57,455 bases of DNA, taken from contig SPAW01000013.1 of assembly GCA_005239465.1 (NCBI GenBank), forward strand, positions 1-57,455. The letters are read 5' to 3'. Numbering within the stretch: the stretch's first letter is position 1; the number at the start of each line of letters is the position of its first letter. Source of the stretch: Nitrospira sp. (GTDB lineage Bacteria > Nitrospirota > Nitrospiria > Nitrospirales > Nitrospiraceae). The position numbers were made by a program, and so were the translations under genes. This document shows positions 1 through 9,130 of this stretch, piece by piece. The notes under the pieces were generated by a model. It saw nothing but the letters and a program-made list of their open reading frames with translations, had not been told where the DNA came from and made no database searches.

Positions 1-1
1 A

Positions 2-118
2 GGAGTCCTGGGATTGAACCGCTGGCGAGCCGTGTTCGCCGATCCCAAGGCTAGCGCCCCGGCAGGTGTGTATGCGGAAGTCTTTCGACGGATCACGATC
101 TCGCCTCTTTCCAAATGA
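2..118 (+). CDS. C-terminal end of an unidentified gene (partial)
   Basis: The frame starting at base 2 is open from the window edge to a TGA and gives 38 residues (starting GVLGLNRWRAVF, ending ISPLSK) that read like natural protein. The other two forward frames are worse. It would be the last part of a gene entering from the left. No domain can be named from so little sequence. The next gene is on the other strand, so the two would converge. Confidence 0.4.
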   Translation, partial: GVLGLNRWRAVFADPKASAPAGVYAEVFRRITISPLSK

Positions 119-453
119 GCTCCGTTTCTTCGCCCATTCTTTTACATCCTGCGTCTGAGAGCTAGTCATGCAACATGGTGCCGAATTAGAGCGCTGAAGA
201 GCCTGCCCGAGCCAACTGATCGTGCATTTTACGCTCGATCCGCTGTTCCCGCACTTCTTGGCTTTTTGATAGCGGGGCCCCCTGGTCTTTTTCTCCGATA
301 TCTTTTTCTATCATCTATCTACATGCGTAGCGGCTCACTAATCTGTTGCCAATTATTCCCTGACCACTTGTTGAATTCTTTTTGACATATTCTCTTCGAG
401 GTTAATAGCCGAGTAGTGGGCTGCGAACCAATCCTGACCGATGACAACCTTCC
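119..453. other. Intergenic stretch, no gene seen
   Basis: I see no convincing reading frame, RNA gene or repeat here. Open frames across it have poor protein-like composition. It separates the partial gene at the window edge from a convergent small membrane protein gene. Confidence 0.4.
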
Positions 454-669
454 TCACACTCGCACAAAGTACGGAATCGCCACCAACACCAAGCCGACGC
501 CAACCAGCACGTACACGTTTGCGATGAAATAGGGAAAGACACAAAGGGCAATCCCTACGCAGAGCGGGACGATCGCCTTTTGCTTTTTCCCATAGATAGC
601 GAACCCCGCACCGATAGACCCAAAGATTATTCCCCAGATGAGGATCCCCGTGCTGCCCAACTGAAACAT
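454..669 (-). CDS. Small membrane protein, 71 residues
   Basis: The product has two or three hydrophobic stretches: roughly residues 5-25, 30-48 and 50-70, with a short basic loop (GKKQK) after the first. This suggests an inner-membrane hairpin protein. The sequence resembles small uncharacterised membrane proteins found in many bacteria, but I cannot attach a function. The Shine-Dalgarno sequence is weak. It lies 60 bases downstream of the PIN toxin gene on the same strand and could be read from that transcript. Confidence 0.65.
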   Translation of the reverse strand: MFQLGSTGILIWGIIFGSIGAGFAIYGKKQKAIVPLCVGIALCVFPYFIANVYVLVGVGLVLVAIPYFVRV

Positions 670-728
670 TCAGGATTCTCGCGTTCATCACAGCGAAAAG
701 CAGATCGTCTTCCCCGCGCTGTCATCGC

Positions 729-1142
729 TCAGCCAAGGATATCTATCTTGATATGGCGATGCCCACGGCGGATACGGTACCGCCGAAAGTCAGCGAGATC
801 GAGCGTAAAGACTTTGGTTGTGCGTAACGATTCTCCAGCCACAATCAGGGAGGCGTCCGCCAGATCCATCGGGTGGTCCCCATACTGTTCCATCAACTCG
901 AACGCCCGCGCTATTGCCGCGTGATCCATGAACCAGAGCGACACTCCGCTACTCAGAATGAAATCGCGCAATCGATCGGCCCCAATGCTGTTCGGGGTCA
1001 GGAGATGGAAAGCTTCGGTCAACACCGGGATGGTGGTAAAAAGCGTGTCTCGTACGGCACTCAAAATCTCTCTACATCGCCCATGCTCGGCATCTTTCGG
1101 ATCGAACAGTGCTACGAATGGCCCGGTATCCACGAGGATCAT
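729..1142 (-). CDS. PIN-domain ribonuclease toxin (VapC-like)
   Basis: This 137-residue protein has the PIN-domain layout. Asp5 is in the opening ILVDTGPFVALFD strand, Glu43 in VLTEAFHLL, Asp96 in MDLADASL, and Asp115 in VFTLDLADF. Together these form the acidic metal-binding site, so the nuclease looks intact. Family knowledge: such toxins cleave RNA when free of their antitoxin. Its ATG overlaps the stop of the upstream ribbon-helix-helix gene by 4 bases, the usual arrangement of a translationally coupled antitoxin-toxin operon. Length is normal. A housekeeping PIN nuclease is possible but less likely given the pairing. Confidence 0.85.
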   Translation of the reverse strand: MILVDTGPFVALFDPKDAEHGRCREILSAVRDTLFTTIPVLTEAFHLLTPNSIGADRLRDFILSSGVSLWFMDHAAIARAFELMEQYGDHPMDLADASLIVAGESLRTTKVFTLDLADFRRYRIRRGHRHIKIDILG

Positions 1143-1399
1143 CGACGGGATTTTTTCCGCAAGGCGATTTGCATTCCACGGCGCGTCTCTGTCGAAGGTG
1201 CTAGTGCATAGCCGCCAGGCCCGAGATCGAGACGGCGGTAGATCTCGAAGGGAGGCTGCTGTACACGACGACCCACTTCATCACGCAAGACTAACACTCC
1301 GTGTTTCAGCGCAGAAGACACAGACCAGCCTGTTTTCTGGGTCACTTGCTTCAACGCTTTCTCTGTTTCATCGTCGAGTCGAACTGTCCGAATACCCAT
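1139..1399 (-). CDS. Ribbon-helix-helix antitoxin partner of the PIN toxin
   Basis: The first 30 residues (MGIRTVRLDDETEKAL) look like the DNA-binding ribbon of a CopG/Arc-type antitoxin, followed by two helices. The basic C-terminal half would wrap the toxin. An in-frame GTG lies 15 bases further upstream, but I chose this ATG because AGGAGG sits just before it. A pair of 9-base repeats lies directly upstream and is a plausible autoregulatory operator. The gene overlaps its toxin by 4 bases. The family assignment rests on the N-terminal pattern and the operon. Confidence 0.75.
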   Translation of the reverse strand: MGIRTVRLDDETEKALKQVTQKTGWSVSSALKHGVLVLRDEVGRRVQQPPFEIYRRLDLGPGGYALAPSTETRRGMQIALRKKSRR

Positions 1400-1419
1400 G
1401 ACTCCTCCTGGCATTCAAA

Positions 1420-1440
1420 TGTCATACACAATGTAATACA
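1420..1440 (-). promoter_or_regulatory. Tandem TGTATKACA operator upstream of toxin-antitoxin
   Basis: Read on the minus strand, TGTATTACA and TGTATGACA are separated by TTG, giving a 12-base period. Each copy is itself (nearly) palindromic, with TGT/ACA ends. The pair ends about 20 bases before the antitoxin ATG. Ribbon-helix-helix dimers usually bind short palindromic or tandem sites at about one helical turn, so autorepression here is a reasonable inference. Confidence 0.5.
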
Positions 1441-1497
1441 CTTGGGGCGCGGCGTCAACTCGCCTCTGATGTACAGTCTTCCATAACGATATGCCGT

Positions 1498-3153
1498 TCA
1501 GGGCTGTTTGGCCTCAGCTAATGCTTTCCCAATCAGCGCCTGTGCTTCTTCCTGAATCTGCTTGAGGTGATCTTTCCCTCGGAAGCTTTCGGCGTAGAGT
1601 TTGTACACATCTTCGGTGCCGGAGGGGCGGGCGGCGAACCACCCTTGATCGGTCACGACTTTCAGCCCACCGATTGCGGCGCCGTTGCCCGGCGCGTTGG
1701 TGAGCATCGCGACAATTTTGTCACCGGCCAATTCAGTTGCCTTCACTTGATCGGGCGACAGTTTCGAGAGAATAGTCTTCTGCTCAGGTGTGGCTGGGGC
1801 ATCGATCCGTTCATAGACCGGCTCGCCCAATTCTTTCGTTAAGACGCGATAGAGCTCGGCTGGATCGCGTCCGGTCTTGGCCATCATCTCGGCGGCAAGA
1901 AGGTCCATGATGATGCCGTCCTTGTCGGTGGACCAGACGGTGCCATCGTGGCGTAAGAACGACGCGCCTGCACTTTCCTCGCCCCCGAATCCCAGCGAGC
2001 CATCGAGCAAGCCGTTCACAAACCACTTGAAACCCACAGGCACCTCGACGAGTTTCCGCTTCAGCTTGACCGCGACGCGATCGATGAGGCTGCTGCTCAC
2101 CAGCGTCTTGCCGATTCCTGCTTCCGGTTTCCACCCTGGACGATTGGAAAAGAGGTAAGAGATGGAAACGGCGAGGTAGTGATTGGGATTCATCAGACCG
2201 GCAGAGCGCGTGACAATCCCATGCCGGTCGTTGTCCGCGTCGTTTCCGAACGCCACGTCGAAGCGATCCCTGAGGGCAATCAGATTCGCCATTGCATAAG
2301 GGGAGGAGCAGTCCATGCGAATCTTACCGTCCCAATCCAGCGGCATGAAACGGAAGGTGGGGTCGACGGAAGGATTTACGATTTCGATGTTCAGCCCATA
2401 ACGTTCAGCAATAGGCTTCCAGTAGGCCACGCCCGACCCGCCGAGCGGATCGATGCCGAGCGTGAGCTTGGCTGATTGTACGACGTCCATGTCGATCACG
2501 TTCTGTAGATCACCAATGTAGGTGCCGATGTAATCATGTTGGTGGGTAGTTGGAGCTCGCCTGGCTTGTTCGTAGGAAAGCCGCTTGACTCCTTGAAGAC
2601 CTGCGGCAAGAAGGGCATTGGCTCTGTCTTCAATCCACGTGGTGACCTGAGTGTCGGCCGGTCCACCCTGGGGCGGGTTGTACTTGATGCCGCCGTCTTC
2701 AGGGGGATTGTGCGAGGGGGTGATGAGGAGGCCGTCAGCCAGTCCAGCTTTCTTCCCACGGTTGTAGGTCAGAATTGCATGGGAGATGACCGGAGTCGGC
2801 GTGTAACCACCATCCTGATCGATCATGACTTCGACGCCATTGGCCGCCAGTACCTGAAGTGCACTGACGAAGGCCGGCTTCGAGAGCGCGTGGGTGTCCA
2901 TTCCCAGATAAAGCGGACCGGTTGTGCCCTGGACTGTCCGATATTCAACGACGGCTTGCGTGACTGCCAGGACATGGAACTCGTTAAACGATCGCTTGAA
3001 GGATGACCCACGATGTCCAGATGTGCCAAATGAAACACGTTGTTCTCGGACCATTGGATCAGGCTTCTCTGTCGAATAGGCAACAAGGAGCTTGACAACA
3101 TCGACAAGACTAGAGGCCGGCGCAGGTTTTCCAGCCAATGGATGAATTGCCAT
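1498..3153 (-). CDS. pgm: Phosphoglucomutase (alpha-D-glucose-specific)
   Basis: This 551-residue protein is full length for the bacterial Pgm family. It interconverts glucose 1-phosphate and glucose 6-phosphate in the cytoplasm. Visible motifs are the N-terminal SFGTSGHRG, the phosphoserine loop [12 protein letters not shown] with Ser147, the metal-binding loop DADNDRHG (Asp305, Asp307, Asp309), the sugar-binding GGEESAG at 390-396, and the C-terminal phosphate-binding RPSGTED. Together with glgC later in the window it fits glycogen or nucleotide-sugar metabolism, although the two are 50 kb apart. It is transcribed away from the AsmA-like gene, and the 580-base gap presumably holds its promoter. 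Confidence 0.95.
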   Translation of the reverse strand: MAIHPLAGKPAPASSLVDVVKLLVAYSTEKPDPMVREQRVSFGTSGHRGSSFKRSFNEFHVLAVTQAVVEYRTVQGTTGPLYLGMDTHALSKPAFVSALQVLAANGVEVMIDQDGGYTPTPVISHAILTYNRGKKAGLADGLLITPSHNPPEDGGIKYNPPQGGPADTQVTTWIEDRANALLAAGLQGVKRLSYEQARRAPTTHQHDYIGTYIGDLQNVIDMDVVQSAKLTLGIDPLGGSGVAYWKPIAERYGLNIEIVNPSVDPTFRFMPLDWDGKIRMDCSSPYAMANLIALRDRFDVAFGNDADNDRHGIVTRSAGLMNPNHYLAVSISYLFSNRPGWKPEAGIGKTLVSSSLIDRVAVKLKRKLVEVPVGFKWFVNGLLDGSLGFGGEESAGASFLRHDGTVWSTDKDGIIMDLLAAEMMAKTGRDPAELYRVLTKELGEPVYERIDAPATPEQKTILSKLSPDQVKATELAGDKIVAMLTNAPGNGAAIGGLKVVTDQGWFAARPSGTEDVYKLYAESFRGKDHLKQIQEEAQALIGKALAEAKQP

Positions 3154-3734
3154 AGCAGATGTGTAGTCCAGAGCCCTGCGACTGTCAACCTGGCCATCGT
3201 AGCGCGATGGACTGAAGCGAGAGGCGAGAGAGAAAAATGGTTAGGAGTCATTTCTTGACGGCTCAGGAGTAATTAAGATTTCCGACCGCTTTTCAGTTTC
3301 CCCATTTTCTGTCTCACCAAGGCCGAACCCCCCGGAAGTGTGAGTAGGGGTGGACGTATCTGCGGCGCGAGCAGGATAAGCATGACTCAAGCGAAAGACA
3401 ACGACGGTCAAGGAGACATTATCCGTCTTCGTACGCCCGTAACGCTTGAAACGAGGCGTTCGGGGGAAAAATGAGTTCCGATGGCAAGAAGAATTATAAT
3501 CCGAGAGTGAAATGATCGGGGTTGTGGACGAGAAATCGGCTCGGTTAATGGGAAAAAACCAGCAAGTTGATGCGAATTTTTCAAGGAACATGTGGATAGA
3601 ACAACATGTGATGGTTGCTCAATGAGCGAAGATCTTCTTGCAGGAAAATCCCTTGTACGACGCAGAGTTGGTGGATTTCACATCATTGATTCGGTAAGAT
3701 GCGCGAATACTTATACGATTATTGAGGGGGTGGA
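3154..3734. other. Divergent intergenic region, possible gene remnant
   Basis: This region separates pgm from the AsmA-like gene. A minus-strand frame of 116 codons (3241-3591) contains the words TDNVSLTVVVFRL, reminiscent of the end of PP2C-type phosphatases. The upstream part lacks the metal-binding motifs of that family, so at best this is a remnant. A TTGATT at about 3688 could be the -35 of a promoter for the AsmA-like gene, with AT-rich sequence at a suitable distance. Nothing else is evident. Confidence 0.3.
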
Positions 3735-6700
3735 GTGTCCCGTCTTCGGCTTGGGCTCGTGATCGTACTCGCCTTGGTGATGTTCGCCATCGCCTTCCTA
3801 TCGTTTTCTAGAGAACTGACCGGCCAAGACTATCTCAAGGATTTCGTCCTGCAGCAACTGGAGGAGAGCCTTGGGCGAAAAATCGAGGTCCATCGCGTAA
3901 AGTTCGTGCTCTTTCCGCGCATTCGCGTGGAGCTATCCCAAGTCTTGATTCATGACCCCAATTCAGATCAGGTTGTGCTGACCGCCAAGCGAGTCGATCT
4001 GGTCTTGCGCCTGCTTCCGCTCCTCCGCAAGCAAGTCGTGGGTAAGAGGTTGCTGATCGAGGAACCGATGCTCACGCTCCGACGGAATGAAACCGGCCAC
4101 TGGAATGTGCTGGACGGCCTGAACGATCAGGCAGCCACGGACCAGCGCACGATGGACATGATGGCCCGGATGTTCATGATCCGGCAGGCCACACTCGTCA
4201 ACGGCACAATCATGGTGATCGATGCCGCCAGGCCTGATGGGGTCCGCTCCATCAAGCTAGAGCGTGTAGAGGCCGGGCTCCTGATTCGGGCTGACCGCGG
4301 TCTCGCAGAGCTTCACCTGTCGGCGGCTCATCCGGGGGAACAAGGAATGTCTGCCGTGTCGCTCGATGGAGTGGTCCGACGATCAGATAAACCGGTGTCA
4401 TTATCCAGTGAAGACCCAGCCGGGCCGGCAGCCGTGTTTCAGTTTGACGGCCGCATTGACGCCGCAGATCTCAAAATTCGCGAAGTTGCCGACTTCCTCG
4501 GACCCCGGCCGGTTTCTGAGCACCTTCAGGGGGTACTGAATCTCCAAAGTTCCGTTCGGGTCATGCCTGGGGTGGCGGGGTATGACATGGTGCTTTCGGA
4601 CATGACGGCGCGTCTGAACGAAATGACGCTGACGGGAAAAGCCAATCTTGCCGGCCTCCTGACTCCCCAGCCGACTTTTGCCGTAACGTTTAGCAGTTCT
4701 CTGGTCGCACTGCCGCAATTGTTGAAAACCATTCCCGCAGAGTGGATCAACCCGCAGATCCCCGCACTATTAGCCGATCGCCAGATCGACGGCAAAGTGC
4801 AAGTGATGAACGCGACTTTGACGGGGGCCGCCACGTCCATGCCTCAACTCTCGACGACCGGCGAGTTTCACGTGCAGGAAGGACAGGGATTGATCGGCCA
4901 AGACCGTGTCGCGGCGAAAGACCTCGCTGCGGTGGTAATCGTGGAAGCCGGGCGCATTCGCGTCACCAGTGTGACAGGGATCTATGGAGCGATTCAGATT
5001 ACGGATGGGAAGGCGATGGTGTCGTTTCTTGAAGCGGGTCCGTGGCTCGAACTGGAGATCACGGGCAATATGGCGGCGTCTCATTTGTTGCAATTCCTCG
5101 CGAAGACCGTGAAGGCCGAACGATTGACGCGATTGTTTGCCGGCATTCGGGATGTGGAAGGCATGGCTCAGCCGACATTTCGTCTCGTGGGCCCGTTGAA
5201 CCAGTCCGACGGCGTCACCTTTGCCGGTGGAGAGATTACGGCTCGCTACATGAGCCTCAACCACGTCGCGTTGCCGGAACGCCTCACGGGGATCCAAGGA
5301 CGATTCATTTTAGCCGATGGATCCACCCAGCTTGATCATGTTACCGGCCATCTCGGTGATACGATCGTGCAAGTCCAAGGGACGATGACCGGCGGGCCCA
5401 CGAGCCTGTTGCAAGATTTTGTGGTGCGCGCGCGCGGCGATGCGGCACATATGGCACGGCTTGCCCCCATCACCGCAATCCCGCAGGGCACGTTTGAGGG
5501 AATTCTCAGTACGTCCGTCGCGCTGTCTGGTTCTACGGCGACGCCGCATGTCCGTGGCGCCCTGGTGCTCGATGAGTCGAAGGTCTCCTTGCCGGGATTG
5601 GTTGAAAAACCTATCGGAGCGCCGGCCACCGTGGAGTTCGAGGGCGACGTGGCCGTGGCCAATACCTTGACCATGAATCGCGTGGAGTTGATCTTGCCGT
5701 CGACGCGAATTCCCGCCAAGGGGGTCATGCAGTTCGGTGATCGCTTTACTATCGATGTGGCAGTGGCGACCGGGACTCTTTCATTGTCGAGTCTGCCCGA
5801 ATGGATCTCCAAAGGCGGGTTTGAGGCGGGCAAGCTCGAGATCTCTCTTGATGTAAAGGGGAAGGAACCGGATTGGAAGGCGTGGCGGATCACCGGGTGG
5901 ATGGCGCTGACGAACGGATTGATGCTGGCCAAAGGGGTCACGGGCCACATTCAGGATCTCTATGCCCGAGTGAAGCTGGTGCGCAATGGCGCCGAAGTCA
6001 AGCGGCTGTCGTTCAAGATTCTAGATAGCGACGTCGCCTTGGAGGCCACCATCAGAAACTGGATGACCAAGCCCGTGATCACCGGCAAAATTGAATCGAA
6101 CCAGCTAGATCTGGATCTCCTGATTCCCAAGGGTGAGCGGTCGCCCATGCGGGTATTTCTCGAAACCTTGGCGGCCACAAGTCAAGTGGCGGTGTCGGCT
6201 GCGGTCGCGCGCGGACATTACAAACACATGAAGTTCGGCGGGCTGTCGGCACGGTTGATCATCCAGGACGGGGTACTCGATGTCGATCGTATCTCCGGCG
6301 ATTCAACGCATGGACAGGTGGCGGGGCGCATGGTGGTGCAACTTCCACCAAAGGCGCCGGCGGAGGTTGATCTCGCTCTCAGAGCAACAGGGCTGCAAGT
6401 GGATGATCTGTTGAAGTTGACAAAAACCCAGGTTCATGGCGTGTCCGGGCAGATGCGGCTGAGCGGCTCCATTCGCGGACATGGGCGCAATCCCCATGGG
6501 GTCTATCCTTCACTTAATGGGAAGGCGGAGGTGTTGCTAGAAAACGGGCATATCCTCAAATCGGAAGAGCGGGCGGTGTGGAAGATCATCAGCTTGTTAA
6601 ACCTCACGGCTGTGCTGCAAGGGAAAATCGATCTCGAAAAGGAAGGACTGCCCTACAATAAGATTGCCGGCACGATCGTGATCCAGGATGGCGTATTCCA

Positions 6701-7100
6701 GACGGAAAACATGATCATCGATAGTCCGATTCTCAAGATCACGACAGCTGGAAACTACGATTTACCCACTGACCAGCTGGATCTTGTGGCGGCTGTGAGC
6801 CCGTTTGGGTCGTACTCGCAATTCCTCAAAACGATTCCGCTATTCGGGCGAATCATCGCGGGCGACCGCAAAGGATTGGCTACCGCGATGTTTGCCATCA
6901 AGGGATCTGTGGAAGATCCCGAAGTGACATATCTGCCGATAAAGTCCTTTGCTACCGGCCTTTCAGGGTTGGCCCAGCTCGCAGTCGATGTCTTAGTGAA
7001 TACACTGAGGCTTCCGCTCGATCTCATGACGCCCGATGAAGAGAAAGGAGCGGGGCCAGAAGGTATGCCGACGCCTGAACCGGTTCCTGCAACGCCTTGA
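3735..7100 (+). CDS. Large AsmA-family envelope protein
   Basis: This 1121-residue protein starts with one membrane anchor (about residues 5-25). The AsmA-type N-terminal pattern follows: a helix that ends in EESLGRKIEVHRV, then beta-rich repeats. A long series of beta segments follows, and the C-terminal part (TAGNYDLPTDQLDLVAAVSPFG) is the typical AsmA-like C-terminal domain. Family knowledge: AsmA/TamB/YhdP proteins span the periplasm and are implicated in lipid transport to, or assembly of, the outer membrane. It ends in a Pro/Glu-rich tail. The GTG start follows GAGGGGGTGGA. It appears monocistronic. Confidence 0.85.
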   Translation: MSRLRLGLVIVLALVMFAIAFLSFSRELTGQDYLKDFVLQQLEESLGRKIEVHRVKFVLFPRIRVELSQVLIHDPNSDQVVLTAKRVDLVLRLLPLLRKQVVGKRLLIEEPMLTLRRNETGHWNVLDGLNDQAATDQRTMDMMARMFMIRQATLVNGTIMVIDAARPDGVRSIKLERVEAGLLIRADRGLAELHLSAAHPGEQGMSAVSLDGVVRRSDKPVSLSSEDPAGPAAVFQFDGRIDAADLKIREVADFLGPRPVSEHLQGVLNLQSSVRVMPGVAGYDMVLSDMTARLNEMTLTGKANLAGLLTPQPTFAVTFSSSLVALPQLLKTIPAEWINPQIPALLADRQIDGKVQVMNATLTGAATSMPQLSTTGEFHVQEGQGLIGQDRVAAKDLAAVVIVEAGRIRVTSVTGIYGAIQITDGKAMVSFLEAGPWLELEITGNMAASHLLQFLAKTVKAERLTRLFAGIRDVEGMAQPTFRLVGPLNQSDGVTFAGGEITARYMSLNHVALPERLTGIQGRFILADGSTQLDHVTGHLGDTIVQVQGTMTGGPTSLLQDFVVRARGDAAHMARLAPITAIPQGTFEGILSTSVALSGSTATPHVRGALVLDESKVSLPGLVEKPIGAPATVEFEGDVAVANTLTMNRVELILPSTRIPAKGVMQFGDRFTIDVAVATGTLSLSSLPEWISKGGFEAGKLEISLDVKGKEPDWKAWRITGWMALTNGLMLAKGVTGHIQDLYARVKLVRNGAEVKRLSFKILDSDVALEATIRNWMTKPVITGKIESNQLDLDLLIPKGERSPMRVFLETLAATSQVAVSAAVARGHYKHMKFGGLSARLIIQDGVLDVDRISGDSTHGQVAGRMVVQLPPKAPAEVDLALRATGLQVDDLLKLTKTQVHGVSGQMRLSGSIRGHGRNPHGVYPSLNGKAEVLLENGHILKSEERAVWKIISLLNLTAVLQGKIDLEKEGLPYNKIAGTIVIQDGVFQTENMIIDSPILKITTAGNYDLPTDQLDLVAAVSPFGSYSQFLKTIPLFGRIIAGDRKGLATAMFAIKGSVEDPEVTYLPIKSFATGLSGLAQLAVDVLVNTLRLPLDLMTPDEEKGAGPEGMPTPEPVPATP

Positions 7101-7130
7101 CCGACCTGGGACCCCATGCTAGCATCCGTT

Positions 7131-7258
7131 TCAAGATGCTGAAAATGCTCGTCGGCTTCGTTCTCGCATCGTGTGGTCCCTCGACGTACCCCAGAGGGTA
7201 CGCCTCGGTCCCGCACTTGCTGCGGCCTTGCCGAACGACCATTTTGAGCATCTTGAAC
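7131..7258 (-). repeat. Dispersed structured repeat, copy 1
   Basis: This is an imperfect palindrome. The outer arms AAGATGCTGAAAATG and CATTTTGAGCATCTT match with one mismatch. The centre is a perfect small hairpin, GTACCC-CAGA-GGGTAC (7186-7201). Read on the minus strand it aligns with 31268-31390 over most of its length, sharing CGGCAAGGCCGCAGC, a central GTAC hairpin and GCGAGAACGAAGC. Two copies in 57 kb suggest a dispersed element. It sits between the AsmA-like and M24 peptidase genes. It has no coding capacity. Confidence 0.7.
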
Positions 7259-7325
7259 ATCCGGAAGATAAGATTCTTGTCGCCTCAGCTCCTCCAACCA
7301 TCGCCGTCATTTCGATAATTTATCC

Positions 7326-8474
7326 ATGAAACGCACCACAGCCTCCCAACCAGAAGTGGCCACGCTGTTTATCGCCGCCAGTGAGAGCGACTCGAATCTC
7401 TACTACGCGACACGATTCATCGCACCGGACTCGTTTATCTATCTTGAAATCAAAGGAGAGCGGGTACTCGTTATGAGCGATCTGGAGATGGATCGCGCCA
7501 AGGCCCAAGCCTCGGTAGACCGGGTGTTGTCTTATTCTGAGATCGAACAGAAGGCGAAAGGGCAGGGGATTAAGGATCCGACGACGGTCGATATCGTGCA
7601 TGTCGTCTTGAAAGAGTCCAAGATCCGTCAGCTATTGGTGCCGGCTAACTTCCCCTTCATCTATGCCACACGATTACAGGAGTTGGGGTACAGCCTCAAG
7701 CCTAAGCGGGATCCGTTCTACGAACAACGTGTGGTGAAAACCGCTGAAGAGGTCCGGCATATCGAGGCGGCGCAACGTGTCACGGAAGAAGCCGTGGCGA
7801 CGGCGCATGCGGTCTTGCGTCAGGCCACTATCAAGAATGGCCAGTTATGGGTCGACGGGACCACACTGACGTCCGAGCGGATCAAGAAGTTGATCAACGT
7901 GAAACTGATGGAGCGGGATTGCGTGGCACAACACACGATCGTGGCCGGCGGGGAACAAGCATGTGATCCGCACAATGAAGGTAGTGGACCGTTACCAGCA
8001 GACCGCAGCATCATTTTCGATGTGTTCCCTCGATCGGCCACGAGCCGCTATTTTGCCGACATGTCGCGTACGGTCATTCGAGGGACGGCCAGTCCGGAGC
8101 TCAAGCGGCTGTATGAAACCGTGAAGGATGCCCAAGAAGAGGCCATCGACAAGATCAAGGATGGCGCCGATGGGATGAAGATCCATCAAGGCATCTGTGC
8201 GCGTTTCGACAAGGCAGGATACAAGACCGGACTGGTGAACGGGCGCATGCAAGGGTATTTCCACGGCACTGGTCATGGGGTGGGATTGGATATCCATGAA
8301 GCGCCTCGTATGAGTCGAACCGGCTCCCTTCTGCAAGAAGGCCATGTCGTCACGGTCGAACCAGGACTCTACTATCCAGGATTAGGGGCCGTACGGATCG
8401 AGGACATGGTCCTTGTAACGAAAGATGGCTGCCGCAATCTCACCGACTTCCCGAAGACCTTCGAGCTGGACTAG
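7326..8474 (+). CDS. M24-family metallopeptidase (Xaa-Pro aminopeptidase-like)
   Basis: This 382-residue protein has a creatinase-type N-terminal domain (about 1-140) and a pita-bread catalytic domain. The dinuclear metal ligands are visible: Asp232 and Asp245 (FDVFPRSATSRYFADMSRT), His317 (GTGHGVGLDIHE), Glu345 (TVEPGLYYPG) and Glu359 (VRIEDMV). The site therefore looks active. Family knowledge: these enzymes remove N-terminal residues ahead of proline, or cleave dipeptides, in the cytoplasm. Which of these activities it has cannot be told from sequence. The leader contains the structured repeat copy 1. The archease gene follows on the same strand. Confidence 0.88.
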   Translation: MKRTTASQPEVATLFIAASESDSNLYYATRFIAPDSFIYLEIKGERVLVMSDLEMDRAKAQASVDRVLSYSEIEQKAKGQGIKDPTTVDIVHVVLKESKIRQLLVPANFPFIYATRLQELGYSLKPKRDPFYEQRVVKTAEEVRHIEAAQRVTEEAVATAHAVLRQATIKNGQLWVDGTTLTSERIKKLINVKLMERDCVAQHTIVAGGEQACDPHNEGSGPLPADRSIIFDVFPRSATSRYFADMSRTVIRGTASPELKRLYETVKDAQEEAIDKIKDGADGMKIHQGICARFDKAGYKTGLVNGRMQGYFHGTGHGVGLDIHEAPRMSRTGSLLQEGHVVTVEPGLYYPGLGAVRIEDMVLVTKDGCRNLTDFPKTFELD

Positions 8475-8547
8475 ACCTGTATCCACAAGCCACCTTAGCT
8501 AGCCAACCGTGCTTGCCAGTCAATCGGTTCCTTCTTGGTGTGCACAT

Positions 8548-8985
8548 ATGGCCTACACGTTTCAATTCTTGGACGACGTTGCTATGGCAGATCTCGCGTT
8601 CGATGCCGGCGGCGATTCGCTCCAAGACGTCTTCCAAGGGGCGACCAACGCCGTAATCGAGGCGTTGGCCAATCCTGAGACCATTGGGTCCGCGTGGCAG
8701 CAGGCGATTGACCGGGAAGACGAGGATCCTGCCGCGCTCTTGTTTGATTGGCTGTCTGATCTGGTGTATTGGAAAGATGCGGCCTGCGTGGTGTTCAGCA
8801 AGTCAGATGTCAGGCTTACTCAACAAGAAGACGGTATGTGGAAGCTAAACGCGCTGCTCTATGGAGAGCCGATCAATGTTTCGACACAGGAGCTCAGGGC
8901 TGATGTGAAGGGAGTCACCAAGCATCTCTATCGTCTTGCCTGTGAGGGAGGGCGATGGACGGTCAGGGTAGTGCTAGATGTGTAA
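8548..8985 (+). CDS. Archease, activator of RtcB RNA ligase
   Basis: The 145-residue product matches the archease fold pattern: a short N-terminal beta strand (YTFQFLDDVAMADLAFDAGG), the conserved LLFDWLSDLVYWKD segment, and the C-terminal DVKGVTKHLY motif with its Asp. Family knowledge: archease speeds guanylylation and turnover of RtcB, the 3'-phosphate RNA ligase. The rtcB gene follows directly, which strongly supports the role. I placed the start at the ATG before AYTFQF, where the family normally begins. Upstream in-frame codons add an unlikely extension. The ribosome-binding site is weak. Confidence 0.9.
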   Translation: MAYTFQFLDDVAMADLAFDAGGDSLQDVFQGATNAVIEALANPETIGSAWQQAIDREDEDPAALLFDWLSDLVYWKDAACVVFSKSDVRLTQQEDGMWKLNALLYGEPINVSTQELRADVKGVTKHLYRLACEGGRWTVRVVLDV

Positions 8986-9003
8986 CGGTGGACATGTGGC
9001 GGA

Positions 9004-9107
9004 ATCTGATGATCCGTTGATCTGTAGATTGGAGGAGTCGAATTGTAATGTGAGAAGATGTTGTAGGATTTTTACCGGGAAATCGTCAGATCGACAGATC
9101 ATCAGAT
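9004..9107. repeat. 21-base inverted repeat between archease and rtcB
   Basis: The left arm is 9004-9024 and the right arm 9087-9107. The right arm equals the reverse complement of the left except at two positions, and is built of repeated CAGATC words. The arms are 62 bases apart. In RNA they would form a long stem just upstream of the rtcB start. Its origin (mobile repeat or regulatory element) is unknown. Confidence 0.65.
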
Positions 9108-9130
9108 CAACAGATGTTTAAAAGGTTGTC

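Noticed and set aside
3241-3591. Minus-strand frame with a PP2C-like ending (TDNVSLTVVVFRL)
   Set aside because: No metal-binding Asp motifs upstream and low-complexity remainder; at most a remnant.
5336-5950. Long minus-strand frames inside the AsmA-like gene
   Set aside because: Shadows of the true gene; similar shadows in ppdK, glyS and acs were also left out.
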